64,000 nt of DNA from Rhodanobacter sp. ANJX3 (GTDB lineage: Bacteria > Pseudomonadota > Gammaproteobacteria > Xanthomonadales > Rhodanobacteraceae): NCBI RefSeq assembly GCF_014200755.1, contig NZ_JACHCM010000003.1, positions 558,001 through 622,000 of the forward strand, in the 5' to 3' direction. Below, piece by piece: positions 52,884-62,642 of this stretch. Position numbers and translations under genes: made by a program. The notes beneath the pieces are model-generated. The model was not told the origin of the DNA and searched no databases. It saw nothing but the letters and a program-made list of their open reading frames with translations. How positions within the stretch are numbered: the first letter of the stretch is position 1; every line of letters begins with the position of its first letter.

Positions 52884-55565
52884 TCACGGCTCCGAACCCG
52901 GCGGCGCCGGCAGCGGCAGGCTGATACGGATGGTGGTGCCGATACCATCGCCTGGCAAGGCCTCGACGCTGCCGCCGTGCGCGCCGATCATGCCGCGGCA
53001 AATCGCCAGTCCAAGGCCGGTGCCCTGCGGTGCGCGATCGCCGCGCGACACGGAATAAAACATATCGAAGATCTGCGCGCGCTCGGCCTCGGGAATACCG
53101 GGGCCGCGGTCACTGACGTCGATCAGCAGGCGTTCGTCCTTCGTCTGCACGGTGACGCGCACGGCTTCATCGGCCGGCGAGAAGCGCGCCGCGTTCTCCA
53201 GAATGTTGAACAGCGCCTGCTCTATGAGCGCCGGGTGCACGTACAGCAGGATGGGCTCGTGCGGCGTCACTGTTTCCACGCGCAGATCGGGAAACAGCTT
53301 GCGCAGGCGCGTGATAGCGGCCGCGATGATCTCGCTGCTGTCGGTCCAGTCGCGGCTGAGCTTGAGCGTGCCATGGCCAAGCCGGGTCATGTCGAGCAGA
53401 TTCTGGATGTAACGATCCAGCCGCTGACCTTCGCCGAGAATCGATTGCAGCAGCTCGGTGCGTTCGGCCTGCGGCAGCTTGGCCTCATAGCTTATCAGCG
53501 TGCCGGCGGCGCCGATCATCGAGGCCAGCGGCGAGCGCAGATCGTGCGAAACGGACGACAGCAGCGCATTACGCAGGCGCTCGGTTTCGCCCTGCACGCG
53601 CGCACCCTCCAGCTCGTCAGACAGCCGCGCGCGCTCCAGCGCCTGACCGATGTCCTGCGCCATCGCCAGCGCCAGGCTGCGGCGGTCGGCGTCGGGTTCG
53701 CCCTCCTTCGGATCAAAACGCAGAGCCGCTACGCCGAGCGGGCGTGCCTCGGTGCCCAGCGGCAGGATCCAGCACGGCGCCGCATTCAAGGTGTCGGTAA
53801 AACGGCCGGCCTGTTCGCCGTGATGATCGCTCCAGTCGGACGCGGCCATATCCTGCGCGGTCAGCGCGTACTCCCGCGGTGCACTGGCCACGACACGCAG
53901 TACCTGGTCGGCGTCACGCGCAAGCATCGAGGCGTCGCAATGCAGCGCCTGAGCCAGTCCCTTGCTGCCCGCATCGCGGATGCCGCCGGCATCGGTACTG
54001 GTACTCAGCTGCTGACCCAGAGACAGCAATGCGCGGGTCTGCGCATGCGAGGCGCGCAGTGACTCCACCTGACTGGCCAGACGCGTGGCCAGACGGCTGC
54101 AGACCAGCGCGGCCACCAGGAACAGCGTAACGGCCAGCACATCGTCGAAATTGGCGATTTCCAGCGTATAACGCGGTGGCGCAAAGAAGAAGTTGTAGCC
54201 AAGAAAACACAAGATAGCCGTATAGACGGCTACCGTCATGCGGGTACGAACCGCCACCACCAGCACGGCAGTGAGAAAAATCAACGACAGATTGGCAACC
54301 GAAAGATAGCGATCGGCAATGAACGAAAGCCCGAATGCCACGAAGGTGGCCAGCGTCGCGTAGACATATTCGCTGCGGCTGCCGCGATCGCGCGGCAGCT
54401 TCAGGCGTCGGCGTGCCTTGGCCCGTTCGGCCGGCGTGGCGATGATCGTCAGCTCCATATGCGCGCCGCGACGCAATAGCATCTGGGTCAGCGAACGACC
54501 CAGCATGCGCGCGATCGGACGTTCGCGTGTACGGCCGAGAATGATCTGGCCCACGCCCTCGCGATCGGCATGGGCGAGCAACTCGTCCGCGATCGAATGG
54601 CCGCGCAGGATGATGGTTTCGCCACCGAGCCGACGCGCGAGCCGCATCGCCGCGTCCCGCTGCTCGCGTCTTGCGGGATCAAGCCGAGCACCCGTATCGA
54701 CGTAGGCCACGCTCCACGGCGCGCCGCGACGTTCGGCGATGCGCCGCGCCACACGGACGAGGTAATCGCTTTGTGCATGGCCATCGATGGCCGCGAGCAC
54801 CCGACGCCGCACGGTCATGGCGCTGCCGCGCGCCAGCATGTGCTCGCGCAGATCGCTGTCGACGTGATCGGCGATGGTGCTCAGGGCCAGCTCGCGCAGC
54901 GCGGCGAGGTTGGTGGGTGAGAAGAACGCATTGAGCGCGGCGGCCGCCGTCTCCGGCACGTAGACCTTGCCCTGCTTCAACCGCGCGATCAGCTCGCGCG
55001 GCGGCAGATCGATCAGCACGATGTCGCGCGCGTGATCGAGAAAGGCATCGGGCACGGTTTCGCGCACGGTGATGCCGGTGATGCGCTGCACCTGATCGTT
55101 GAGGCTTTCCAGGTGCTGCACGTTGAGCGCGGTGTAGACCTCGATGTCGGCGTCGATCAGCTCGGCGATATCCTGCCAGCGGCGCTCGTGCCGGCCGCCG
55201 GGCAGGTTGCGATGGGCCAGCTCGTCGACCAGCAGCACGGCCGGCTTGCGCGCCAGCGCGGCGTCCAGATCGAACTCGCTGAACTCGCGGTCGCCGCCGT
55301 TGAACGATTCGTAGCGCACGGCCCGACGCGGCAACACCTCCATGCCTTCGAGCAGAGCCGCCGTTTCGGCGCGGCCGTGCGTTTCCACCAGGCCGACCAC
55401 CACGTCGACGCCCTGCCGCTTCAGCTCACGCGCGGCGGAAAGCATGGCGTAGGTTTTGCCGACGCCGGGCGCGGCGCCGAGAAAAATCTTCAGCCGGCTG
55501 CCCTGCTCCTGCTGCGCGGTATTGAGCAGCGCATCGGCACGAGCGTCACGGGAGGATTCGTTCAT
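52884..55565 (-). CDS. kdpD: KdpD sensor histidine kinase
   Basis: 893 residues, full length. The N-terminal KdpD domain has Walker A AAPGVGKTYAML and Walker B LLVDELAHRN, then a USP-like domain (GRTRERPIARMLGRSL). Four membrane helices follow around residues 390-500, then a GAF-like linker and the kinase core with H674 (SSVSHDLRSPLASMIG), FNILENAARFSP, DRGPGIP and GTGLGLAICRGMI. It senses potassium or turgor and phosphorylates KdpE. Overlong frames on the opposite strand are shadows. Confidence 0.95.
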   Translation of the reverse strand: MNESSRDARADALLNTAQQEQGSRLKIFLGAAPGVGKTYAMLSAARELKRQGVDVVVGLVETHGRAETAALLEGMEVLPRRAVRYESFNGGDREFSEFDLDAALARKPAVLLVDELAHRNLPGGRHERRWQDIAELIDADIEVYTALNVQHLESLNDQVQRITGITVRETVPDAFLDHARDIVLIDLPPRELIARLKQGKVYVPETAAAALNAFFSPTNLAALRELALSTIADHVDSDLREHMLARGSAMTVRRRVLAAIDGHAQSDYLVRVARRIAERRGAPWSVAYVDTGARLDPARREQRDAAMRLARRLGGETIILRGHSIADELLAHADREGVGQIILGRTRERPIARMLGRSLTQMLLRRGAHMELTIIATPAERAKARRRLKLPRDRGSRSEYVYATLATFVAFGLSFIADRYLSVANLSLIFLTAVLVVAVRTRMTVAVYTAILCFLGYNFFFAPPRYTLEIANFDDVLAVTLFLVAALVCSRLATRLASQVESLRASHAQTRALLSLGQQLSTSTDAGGIRDAGSKGLAQALHCDASMLARDADQVLRVVASAPREYALTAQDMAASDWSDHHGEQAGRFTDTLNAAPCWILPLGTEARPLGVAALRFDPKEGEPDADRRSLALAMAQDIGQALERARLSDELEGARVQGETERLRNALLSSVSHDLRSPLASMIGAAGTLISYEAKLPQAERTELLQSILGEGQRLDRYIQNLLDMTRLGHGTLKLSRDWTDSSEIIAAAITRLRKLFPDLRVETVTPHEPILLYVHPALIEQALFNILENAARFSPADEAVRVTVQTKDERLLIDVSDRGPGIPEAERAQIFDMFYSVSRGDRAPQGTGLGLAICRGMIGAHGGSVEALPGDGIGTTIRISLPLPAPPGSEP

Positions 55566-55672
55566 GCGGTGCCACTCCGGTTAGAACACCCCTCGAACGT
55601 CGGGGTGTCCGCACATCTTCAGTATCAAGCATGCCAGCGTGCGCCGGATAAAACGAGGACGGCGAAAGGCTC

Positions 55673-55696
55673 AAAAAAACGCGGCAAGCCACCGCG
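55673..55696 (-). terminator. Terminator between kdpC and kdpD
   Basis: On the minus strand a 5-bp GC stem (CGCGG with CCGCG, 7-nt loop) is followed by seven T. It lies 76 bp after the kdpC stop and would make kdpDE a partly separate transcription unit. Confidence 0.65.
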
Positions 55697-55771
55697 ACAA
55701 CGCCGGATGGTCTCGCCTCGCGACGGCGGCCCGACAAACGCGTGCCACCGCCCATTCAACGACTCGATGCG

Positions 55772-56350
55772 TCAGCTGCCGTGCGGCGCGTCGAGCGCCA
55801 GGTTGAGCTTGAGCACGTTGACCCGCGGCTCGCCGAGGATGCCCAGCGTGCGACCGCTGGTGTACTCGGCGACGAGCGCCTGCACCTGCGACACGCTGAG
55901 CTTGCGCGCCTGCGCCACACGCGACACTTGATACTGTGCCGCTGCCGGCGAGATTTCCGGATCGAGGCCGCTGCCCGAGGCGGTGATCAAGTCCACCGGC
56001 ACCGGCGCCGTGTTGCCGGGATCGACCGCGTGCAACGCGTCGATGCGCTGTTTGATCGTGTCGATCAGCGCCGGATTGCTCGGGCCGGTGTTCGAACCGC
56101 TCGACGACGCCGAATTATTCGGGTTCGGCGACGTGGCCGATGGACGACCCCAGAAGTACCTGGCATCGGTGAACGATTGACCAATCAACGCGGAGCCGAC
56201 CGGTTTGCCGTTCTTCTCGATCAGGCTGCCGTTGGCCTGCCCGGGAAATATCACCTGCGCCAAGCCGGTGGCGAGCAGCGGATAAGCAATGCCGGTAATA
56301 ACCGTCATCAGCAGCAGCATGACAATGGATTGACGCAGTAATTTGCCCAT
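55772..56350 (-). CDS. kdpC: Potassium-transporting ATPase subunit KdpC
   Basis: 192 residues. A single N-terminal membrane helix ([24 protein letters not shown]) is followed by a periplasmic domain with the KdpC signatures [45 protein letters not shown] and [15 protein letters not shown]. It stabilises the KdpFABC complex and increases substrate affinity. It starts 8 bp after the barrel gene stop, so it belongs to the same transcript despite the two intervening non-kdp genes. Confidence 0.95.
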   Translation of the reverse strand: MGKLLRQSIVMLLLMTVITGIAYPLLATGLAQVIFPGQANGSLIEKNGKPVGSALIGQSFTDARYFWGRPSATSPNPNNSASSSGSNTGPSNPALIDTIKQRIDALHAVDPGNTAPVPVDLITASGSGLDPEISPAAAQYQVSRVAQARKLSVSQVQALVAEYTSGRTLGILGEPRVNVLKLNLALDAPHGS

Positions 56351-56358
56351 AATGTTTC

Positions 56359-57855
56359 TCAGTAGTGAATGATGGCGTCGAGCAGCGCCACGGTCTGGCT
56401 GCTCTTCTTGCCTTCGTCATAGGCCGGAAGATCGTAGGAGTGCTCGTAGCGAAGCTCCGGACGAATCTCCAGGTCCTGTGACACCCAATGAGTGACGCCT
56501 ACCGTGTGGCTGGTGTAGCGAGTGGCGAAACCGGTGCGCTGACCCTTCTGGTCGTTGTAGAACTCGTTGCGGAACGACAGCATGTTGCTCGGGCTCAGTT
56601 CGAAGTTCAGATAATTGACGATGCCGTATTCGCCCGCCTTGCCCGGCAGCGGCGAGGATCCCGTGATTCCCGGCGTTTCGCCCGGGCCGAAGCCGGGCAC
56701 GTTGCGGCCGTACATGTAGTAGGACTCGGTGAGCATATGGAAGCTCTGACTGAAGCGATGGCCCCAGGTCATCACGTACATCTGCACGTTGTTGTAGTTG
56801 TAGTCCGACTCGTTGAAATTATTGACGCAGGGGTAAAGCATGTCGTCGTTGCTTTTGGAAACCCAGCGTACGCAGGCCTGCAGCGACGGCCGCGCAGCCG
56901 AATTCCAGATTGCCGTATCGTTGCTGCCGTTGACGCCAAGCTGCACCGTCCACTGGTTATTGAGCTTGGTCGTCGTCATCACACCCATCTGGGTGTAGGG
57001 ATCGACGGTGTACAGAATCGAGTGCGTGACCAGATAGTTCTGCGGCGAAAACTGTGCTTCGATATCCGGCAGCGACAGCCAGCGGCCGAAACGTATCTCC
57101 ATGCCCTGCGCGACCGAAGGGATATACAGGTCGTAGTAAAAAAGCATCGGGTCGTCACCGTAGATCTTCCCCGTCAGCGGTTCGTTGGCGCCGGCCGGAT
57201 TGTTCAACAGCTGATTGCTGAAAACGCCCTTCATGGTGGTGAAGTGGTAGTCGTAACCGTACAGGTTGGAGATGTCGAAGCCCCAGTCGACATGATCGGT
57301 CTGCACCGTGTCGGGCACGCGCTCGATATTCAGCACCCACTGGTTGAACTCCAATCGGTTCGGCCGCGTGGCGTACGACAGCGGATAGTTGCTCGTGTTG
57401 GAGGTACTGGCGTTGGCCGACGGATTGATCCAGCCGAACACCTCGATGCGGTTGTTTTTCATCCACTGCCCGAAGGCCGTGCAGGACAGCGCTTTTTCCA
57501 GCGGATACTGCGAGTTCGTATCCGGCACACCGATCGGCGCGTCGACGCCGCCCAGCTGCCATTCGGAGTTGGGAAAAGGCGGCGAGTCCAGCGGCGCCGG
57601 CATGGCACGACGCGGCGTGGCAGGCGCGTTCGGATCGGCCGGCTCCGCGTCTTCGCGATAGGCCGCCGCAAAACGGCTCAAAAAGCCGACCGAACAATCG
57701 CCGCTCGATACCTTGGCCGTCGCCGGAGCGGACATGGCCGACTGCGAATCGGAGTTGAGCGCCGCGTCGGACGAGGCGTTGACCGTGGCCATCGCCTGAC
57801 CGACCGGCATCATCGCCACGAGAATCGCGCCGGAAAGAAGTTTTTTGTACTGCAT
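56359..57855 (-). CDS. Outer-membrane beta-barrel protein inside the kdp operon
   Basis: 498 residues from ATG 57855 (an upstream TTG at 57864 is less likely). A signal peptide ([18 protein letters not shown]) is followed by a Pro/Ala/Asp-rich linker. The barrel region has alternating aromatic strands ([53 protein letters not shown]) and ends in Tyr. The pattern fits OmpL-like porins (BBP2). It is placed between kdpB and kdpC with an 8-bp gap to kdpC, so it is co-expressed with the pump. It may pass potassium across the outer membrane, which is inference. Confidence 0.82.
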   Translation of the reverse strand: MQYKKLLSGAILVAMMPVGQAMATVNASSDAALNSDSQSAMSAPATAKVSSGDCSVGFLSRFAAAYREDAEPADPNAPATPRRAMPAPLDSPPFPNSEWQLGGVDAPIGVPDTNSQYPLEKALSCTAFGQWMKNNRIEVFGWINPSANASTSNTSNYPLSYATRPNRLEFNQWVLNIERVPDTVQTDHVDWGFDISNLYGYDYHFTTMKGVFSNQLLNNPAGANEPLTGKIYGDDPMLFYYDLYIPSVAQGMEIRFGRWLSLPDIEAQFSPQNYLVTHSILYTVDPYTQMGVMTTTKLNNQWTVQLGVNGSNDTAIWNSAARPSLQACVRWVSKSNDDMLYPCVNNFNESDYNYNNVQMYVMTWGHRFSQSFHMLTESYYMYGRNVPGFGPGETPGITGSSPLPGKAGEYGIVNYLNFELSPSNMLSFRNEFYNDQKGQRTGFATRYTSHTVGVTHWVSQDLEIRPELRYEHSYDLPAYDEGKKSSQTVALLDAIIHY

Positions 57856-57956
57856 AAAAGTCAAAGCCCCTGCAACTGCGGTCCGTGCCGGACCAGACTG
57901 GTGGTGAAATAGGTGAAATAAGTGAGTGGTGAAGTGTGTCGCGGTAATTCTTTTGA

Positions 57957-58166
57957 TCAGATGCCGGCGTAACCGCCGAGCTCGTATTCGTCGTTGACCG
58001 CGCTCAGCGGGTTGACGCTGACGACCGCTGGCTTGGCCAGGTCGACGCGTGTGCCCGCGGGCAAGGCGATAACGACTTCGCAGTCCGAATCATTGGCCGA
58101 CAGGCGCAGCTCCATATCGGGATGGGTTGCGTCGGGTAGCGAGACAGAAAGCTTCAGGGTTTGCAT
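57957..58166 (-). CDS. Small protein of unknown function in the kdp operon (69 aa)
   Basis: 69 residues from ATG 58166 with GGAG upstream. It starts MQTLKLSVSLPDATHP and contains LPAGTRVDLAKPAVVSV and ELGGYAGI. It is acidic, without membrane segment or signal, and probably all-beta. It is located between kdpB and the barrel gene, in the same direction. I do not recognise the family; the codon use matches its neighbours. Confidence 0.65.
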   Translation of the reverse strand: MQTLKLSVSLPDATHPDMELRLSANDSDCEVVIALPAGTRVDLAKPAVVSVNPLSAVNDEYELGGYAGI

Positions 58167-58241
58167 CGACAGACTCCAGAGAGAAGTAAGTCGTCATGTC
58201 AACTCAGGCATGACGGTGAAAATGCATCAGGCCAGCTATGC

Positions 58242-60329
58242 TCAGGCGAATCCGCAAACGACGAGCAGCATGTCGATGATCTTGATGCCGATGAAAGGCA
58301 CCACGATGCCGCCCAGGCCGTAGACCAGCAGATTGCGCCGCAGCAGCGCGCCTGCGCCCAGCGCGCGATATTTCACGCCCTTCAGCGCCAGCGGGATCAG
58401 AAAAATGATGATCAGCGCGTTGAAGATCACCGCCGACAGAATCGCGCTCTGTGGCGTGGCCAGATGCATCACGTTCAGCGCGTTGAGCGCGGGATACGTG
58501 GTGGCAAATGCCGCCGGAATGATCGCGAAATACTTGGCGATATCGTTGGAGATCGAGAACGTGGTCAGCGCGCCGCGGGTGATCAGCATCTGCTTGCCGA
58601 TGGCCACCACTTCGATCAGCTTGGTCGGGTTCGAATCCAGGTCGACCATGTTGCCGGCTTCTTTCGCCGCCTGCGTACCGGTGTTCATCGCCACCGCCAC
58701 GTCGGCCTGCGCCAGCGCGGGAGCATCGTTGGTGCCGTCGCCGCACATCGCGACCAGGCGGTTTTCGGCCTGCATGTCGCGGATCAGCTTCAGCTTCGCT
58801 TCCGGCGTGGCTTCGGCGAGGAAATCATCGACGCCGGCTTCGGCCGCGATGGCCGCGGCCGTGAGCGGATTGTCGCCGGTGATCATGATGGTTTTGATGC
58901 CCATCTTGCGCATCTCGGCGAAGCGCTCCTTGATGCCGACCTTGACGATGTCCTTCAGCTCGATCACGCCGAGCGCGCGCGCGCCTTCGGTGACGATCAG
59001 CGGCGTGGCACCGCGACGGGCGATGTCCTCGGCCATGCGCTTGACCAGCGGCGGCAGGTGGCTGCTCTGTGCTTCCAGATGACGCTCGACCGCGTCCAGC
59101 GCACCTTTGCGGATCTGGCGCGAGCCGATATCGACGCCGCTCATACGCGTCTGCGCGGTGAACGGCACGAACTGCGCTTCACCCTCGGCCAGCTGCGGCT
59201 CGCTCAGACCATGCTTCTCCTTGGCCAGCACGATCACGCTGCGGCCTTCCGGCGTTTCGTCCGCCAGCGAAGCCAGCTGCGCGGCTTCGGCCACCACGTG
59301 ATCGGCAATGCCAGGCGCCGGATGAAACTGCACGGCCTGACGGTTGCCCAGCGTGATGGTGCCGGTCTTGTCCAGCAGCAGCACGTCGACGTCCCCGGCC
59401 GCCTCCACGGCGCGACCGGAGGTGGCGATGACATTGGCGCGGATCATCCGGTCCATGCCGGCGATGCCGATGGCCGACAGCAGCGCGCCAATGGTGGTGG
59501 GAATCAGGCACACCAGCAGCGCGATCAGCACGGTCAGCGTGATCGGATTGCCGGCGCCGGCCACTTTCACGCTGTAGATCGAATACGGCAGCAGCGTGGA
59601 GCACGCAAGCAGAAAGATCAGGGTGAACTTGGCCAGCAGAATCGTCAGCGCGATTTCGTTCGGCGTCTTGCGACGCTTGGAACCTTCCACCATCGCGATC
59701 ATGCGATCGAGAAAGCTCTCGCCCGGGTTACTGGTGATGCGCACCACCACCCAGTCGGACAGCACCTTGGTGCCGCCGGTGACGGCGCTGCGGTCGCCGC
59801 CGGATTCGCGGATCACCGGCGCAGACTCGCCGGTGATCGCGCTTTCGTCGACGCTGGCCGCGCCAACCACTACTTCACCGTCGCCGGGAATCTGATCGCC
59901 CGCCATCACCAGCACAAAGTTGCCGGTGCGCAGTTCGCTCGATGGCGTCATCGTGATCGCAGCGTTGCGATCGGCGCTGGCCAGCTTGTTGGCGATCACG
60001 TCCTTGCGCGAACTGCGCAGCGCGTCGGCCTGGGCCTTGCCGCGACCTTCGGCCAGCGCTTCGGCAAAGTTGGCAAACAGCAGGGTGAACCACAGCCACA
60101 GGCTGACCCAGAAGATGAAGGCCGTCGGCGCCTCGCCGTGACCGGCCAGCGCCTGCACCCACAGCAGGGTGGTCAGCACGCTGCAAACGAACACCACGAA
60201 CATCACCGGGTTGCGGAACTGCAGCCGCGGCGACAGCTTGCGGAATGAATCTCCGAGCGCGGCAATCACCAGCGCGCGGTTGAAGTTGCTGACGGGCGCA
60301 TTGCCCATCGTTTCAGTATGCGAAGTCAT
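58242..60329 (-). CDS. kdpB: Potassium-transporting ATPase ATP-binding subunit KdpB
   Basis: 695 residues, a full-length P-type ATPase. It shows the actuator TGES loop ([13 protein letters not shown]), phosphorylated D320 in DKTGTITLG, the nucleotide-binding region, the hinge [21 protein letters not shown], and membrane helices at both ends. It hydrolyses ATP to drive potassium uptake through KdpA. It begins 36 bp after kdpA. Confidence 0.97.
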   Translation of the reverse strand: MTSHTETMGNAPVSNFNRALVIAALGDSFRKLSPRLQFRNPVMFVVFVCSVLTTLLWVQALAGHGEAPTAFIFWVSLWLWFTLLFANFAEALAEGRGKAQADALRSSRKDVIANKLASADRNAAITMTPSSELRTGNFVLVMAGDQIPGDGEVVVGAASVDESAITGESAPVIRESGGDRSAVTGGTKVLSDWVVVRITSNPGESFLDRMIAMVEGSKRRKTPNEIALTILLAKFTLIFLLACSTLLPYSIYSVKVAGAGNPITLTVLIALLVCLIPTTIGALLSAIGIAGMDRMIRANVIATSGRAVEAAGDVDVLLLDKTGTITLGNRQAVQFHPAPGIADHVVAEAAQLASLADETPEGRSVIVLAKEKHGLSEPQLAEGEAQFVPFTAQTRMSGVDIGSRQIRKGALDAVERHLEAQSSHLPPLVKRMAEDIARRGATPLIVTEGARALGVIELKDIVKVGIKERFAEMRKMGIKTIMITGDNPLTAAAIAAEAGVDDFLAEATPEAKLKLIRDMQAENRLVAMCGDGTNDAPALAQADVAVAMNTGTQAAKEAGNMVDLDSNPTKLIEVVAIGKQMLITRGALTTFSISNDIAKYFAIIPAAFATTYPALNALNVMHLATPQSAILSAVIFNALIIIFLIPLALKGVKYRALGAGALLRRNLLVYGLGGIVVPFIGIKIIDMLLVVCGFA

Positions 60330-60365
60330 GCAATCAGTGTCCCGATAAGATCGATGGCGAGTGCA

Positions 60366-62168
60366 TCAGTGGGCGGACATCAGGTATTCGGCGATCGGCC
60401 CCAGGGCCAGCGCCGGCAGAAAGGTCAGCGCGCCGATCACGATCACCACGCAAGCCAGCAGCGTGACGAACAGCGGCGTATGCGTCGGCAAGGTGCCGGC
60501 CGTGGCGGGCACATGACGCTTGGCCGCCAGCGCGCCGGCCATCGCCAGCATCGCGATGATCAGCGGGAACCGCGCGAGGAACATGCAGATGCCCAGCAGC
60601 ACGTTCCAGAACGGCGTGTTGGCCGACAAACCACCAAACGCGCTGCCGTTGTTGTTGGAGGCCGAACTCACCGCATAAAGCATTTCGGTGAAGCCGTGCG
60701 CGCCGGGGTTGGCCACACCGGCAAAGCCGGCCGGCACCATCACCGCGATCGCCGTGCCGATCACCACCAGGGCGCACGGCAGCAGCACGGCGAGGCTGGC
60801 CATTTTCATCTCGTAGGCTTCGATCTTCTTGCCGAGGTATTCCGGCGTACGGCCGACCATCAGTCCGGCAATGAACACGGCGACCACCGCGAAGGCGAGC
60901 ATGCCGTACAACCCACAGCCGACGCCGCCGAAGATCACCTCGCCCAACTGCATCAGCCACATCGGAATCAACCCGCCCAACGGCGTGAACGAGTCATGCA
61001 TCGCATTGACCGAGCCGTTCGACGCCGCGGTGGTCGCCGTCGCCCACAGGGTGGAATTGACGATACCGAAGCGCGTCTCCTTGCCTTCCATATTGCCGCC
61101 GGCCTGCAGCGCGGAGGCCGTCTGGTCGACATGCAGCGCGTTGAACGCGGGATTACCCGCCTGCTCGGCCACCGTGCAGGCGATCAGCAGCGGCACAAAG
61201 ATCACCAGCATCACCGCCAGCAGTGCCCAGCCCTGGCGCTTGTCCTTCACCAGCTCGCCGAAGGTATAGCAGAGCGCGGCGGGAATCAGCAGGATCGACA
61301 GCAGCTCGAGGAAATTGCTGAAAGGTGTGGGGTTCTCATACGGATGCGCCGAGTTGACGTTGAAGAAGCCGCCGCCGTTGGTACCGAGCTGCTTGATCGC
61401 GATCTGCGAGGCGGCCGGGCCCATCGGCAGGGTTTGCGTCGAGACTTCAGTCGGCTTCATTACCGGGTTGCCGGCCTTGTCTTTCACCGCCGCGCCGGAA
61501 GCATCCAGCACCGGTTCGCTAACCGTCGTGGTCTGCACCACCGGCACGTCGACGTAGGACTTGAAGTTCTGCACCACGCCCTGCGACACCAGCAGCAGCG
61601 TCAGGACCAGCGACAGCGGCATCAGGATGTAAAGCGTGCTGCGCGTCATGTCGACCCAGAAATTGCCCAGGCCCAACGCGCTGCGCCGGCTGAAGCCGCG
61701 GATGATCGCAATCAGCACCGCGATACCCGTGGCGGCCGAGAGGAAATTCTGCACCGCCAGTCCGAGCATCTGGGTGAAGTAGCTCATCGTCGACTCGCCG
61801 CCGTAGCCCTGCCAGTTGGTATTGCTGGCAAAACTGATCGCCGTGTTGAGCGCCGAGTCGGGCGACACGGCGGCAAAGTGCTGCGGGTTGAGCGGCAGCC
61901 ACTGCTGCAGGCGCTGCAGCGCATAGACCACCAGCAGGCCGAGGACATTGAACACCAGCACGGCCAGCGCATAGCGCTTCCAGCCCATGTCTTCGTCCTG
62001 GCGAATGCCGCAAAGTCGATAGATCAGCCGCTCCGCACCGCCGCCGAAACGCGTGAGGCGATTGGGGGTGTCGGAAAACACGCTGGCCATGTAGCCGCCC
62101 AGCGGCTTGACCAGCAGCAGCAGGATGACCAGGAAAAACCCGATCTGGACGAAGTCATTCGTGGTCAT
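60366..62168 (-). CDS. kdpA: Potassium-transporting ATPase potassium-binding subunit KdpA
   Basis: 600 residues from ATG 62168, eight bases after GGAG and overlapping the kdpF stop as ATGA. It has ten or so membrane helices and the selectivity-filter-like loops of the SKT family, including SFASNTNWQGYGGE, TNGGGFFNVNSAHPYENPTP and SSASNNNGSAFGGL. It is the channel-like subunit that binds potassium from the periplasm. Confidence 0.97.
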   Translation of the reverse strand: MTTNDFVQIGFFLVILLLLVKPLGGYMASVFSDTPNRLTRFGGGAERLIYRLCGIRQDEDMGWKRYALAVLVFNVLGLLVVYALQRLQQWLPLNPQHFAAVSPDSALNTAISFASNTNWQGYGGESTMSYFTQMLGLAVQNFLSAATGIAVLIAIIRGFSRRSALGLGNFWVDMTRSTLYILMPLSLVLTLLLVSQGVVQNFKSYVDVPVVQTTTVSEPVLDASGAAVKDKAGNPVMKPTEVSTQTLPMGPAASQIAIKQLGTNGGGFFNVNSAHPYENPTPFSNFLELLSILLIPAALCYTFGELVKDKRQGWALLAVMLVIFVPLLIACTVAEQAGNPAFNALHVDQTASALQAGGNMEGKETRFGIVNSTLWATATTAASNGSVNAMHDSFTPLGGLIPMWLMQLGEVIFGGVGCGLYGMLAFAVVAVFIAGLMVGRTPEYLGKKIEAYEMKMASLAVLLPCALVVIGTAIAVMVPAGFAGVANPGAHGFTEMLYAVSSASNNNGSAFGGLSANTPFWNVLLGICMFLARFPLIIAMLAMAGALAAKRHVPATAGTLPTHTPLFVTLLACVVIVIGALTFLPALALGPIAEYLMSAH

Positions 62169-62257
62169 TCGAACCACTCCGGCTTGAGAAGAGCTACGCA
62201 GAGGTAGCCGGTCAGCGCCACAGCGATCAGCCCGGCGAGGACATAGAGGACATTCAT
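62165..62257 (-). CDS. kdpF: KdpF stabilising peptide
   Basis: 30 residues, too short for standard gene finding: MNVLYVLAGLIAVALTGYLC continuing to the typical end ALLKPEWFE. One membrane helix followed by the LxKPExF motif is the KdpF hallmark. Its TGA overlaps the kdpA start (ATGA). It stabilises the KdpFABC complex in the lipid. Confidence 0.93.
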   Translation of the reverse strand: MNVLYVLAGLIAVALTGYLCVALLKPEWFE

Positions 62258-62344
62258 GAGAGGGAACTCAGTAACGTTGCTGAAGAAGCCGTGTCGATCG
62301 AGGCAACGGCGGAGGCGTTTCGGCGGGGTTTGTCCCGTTCACGA

Positions 62345-62437
62345 TTACTTGCGCGGACTGAGTCGGTCGCAGATCAGCAACAGACCCAGGGTGGCTGCGC
62401 ACAGCACGATCAGCAGCAGCAGGTAGACGAAATCCAT
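62345..62437 (-). CDS. 30-residue membrane peptide upstream of kdpF
   Basis: A second 30-codon frame, MDFVYLLLLIVLCAATLGLL continuing LICDRLSPRK, with one membrane helix and a charged C-terminal tail. It lies 87 bp before kdpF on the same strand. Similar short frames are, as I recall, often found ahead of kdpF in proteobacteria. No strong Shine-Dalgarno is visible. It could be a KdpF-like accessory peptide or a leader peptide. Confidence 0.6.
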   Translation of the reverse strand: MDFVYLLLLIVLCAATLGLLLICDRLSPRK

Positions 62438-62507
62438 CGGCGCAGGCTCGGTAAAGTAAGGAGCGCACTGTAGGAATTGGCGCATAAGAAAGGGGTATCG
62501 ATTCGGC

Positions 62508-62531
62508 GCCGGGGCGTAAACAAGCCGTAAA
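62508..62531 (-). promoter_or_regulatory. KdpE-like binding site in the kdp promoter region
   Basis: On the minus strand the hexamer TTTACG occurs twice with an 11-bp period and is followed by CCCCGGC. Direct repeats at one helical turn are typical for OmpR-family regulators, and the layout resembles the T-rich E. coli KdpE site as I recall it. It is about 75 bp upstream of the first short kdp frame and shares the intergenic region with divergent ispB. Confidence 0.55.
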
Positions 62532-62642
62532 GTTTTTCGCAAGAGCCTGCTGGGCGGGGCTCGCCGGTGCGCGCGGCGTCGTGTCTCGGCGTAATTACCT
62601 GTCGCACCCTATAATCGACGCACACGCCGATTTGAAGCCTTC

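Noticed and set aside
58161-62207. Two long plus-strand frames (about 695 and 629 codons) opposite kdpB and kdpA
   Set aside because: They are Arg/Gln/His-rich low-complexity translations that mirror clear kdp genes; no ribosome binding site or fold.
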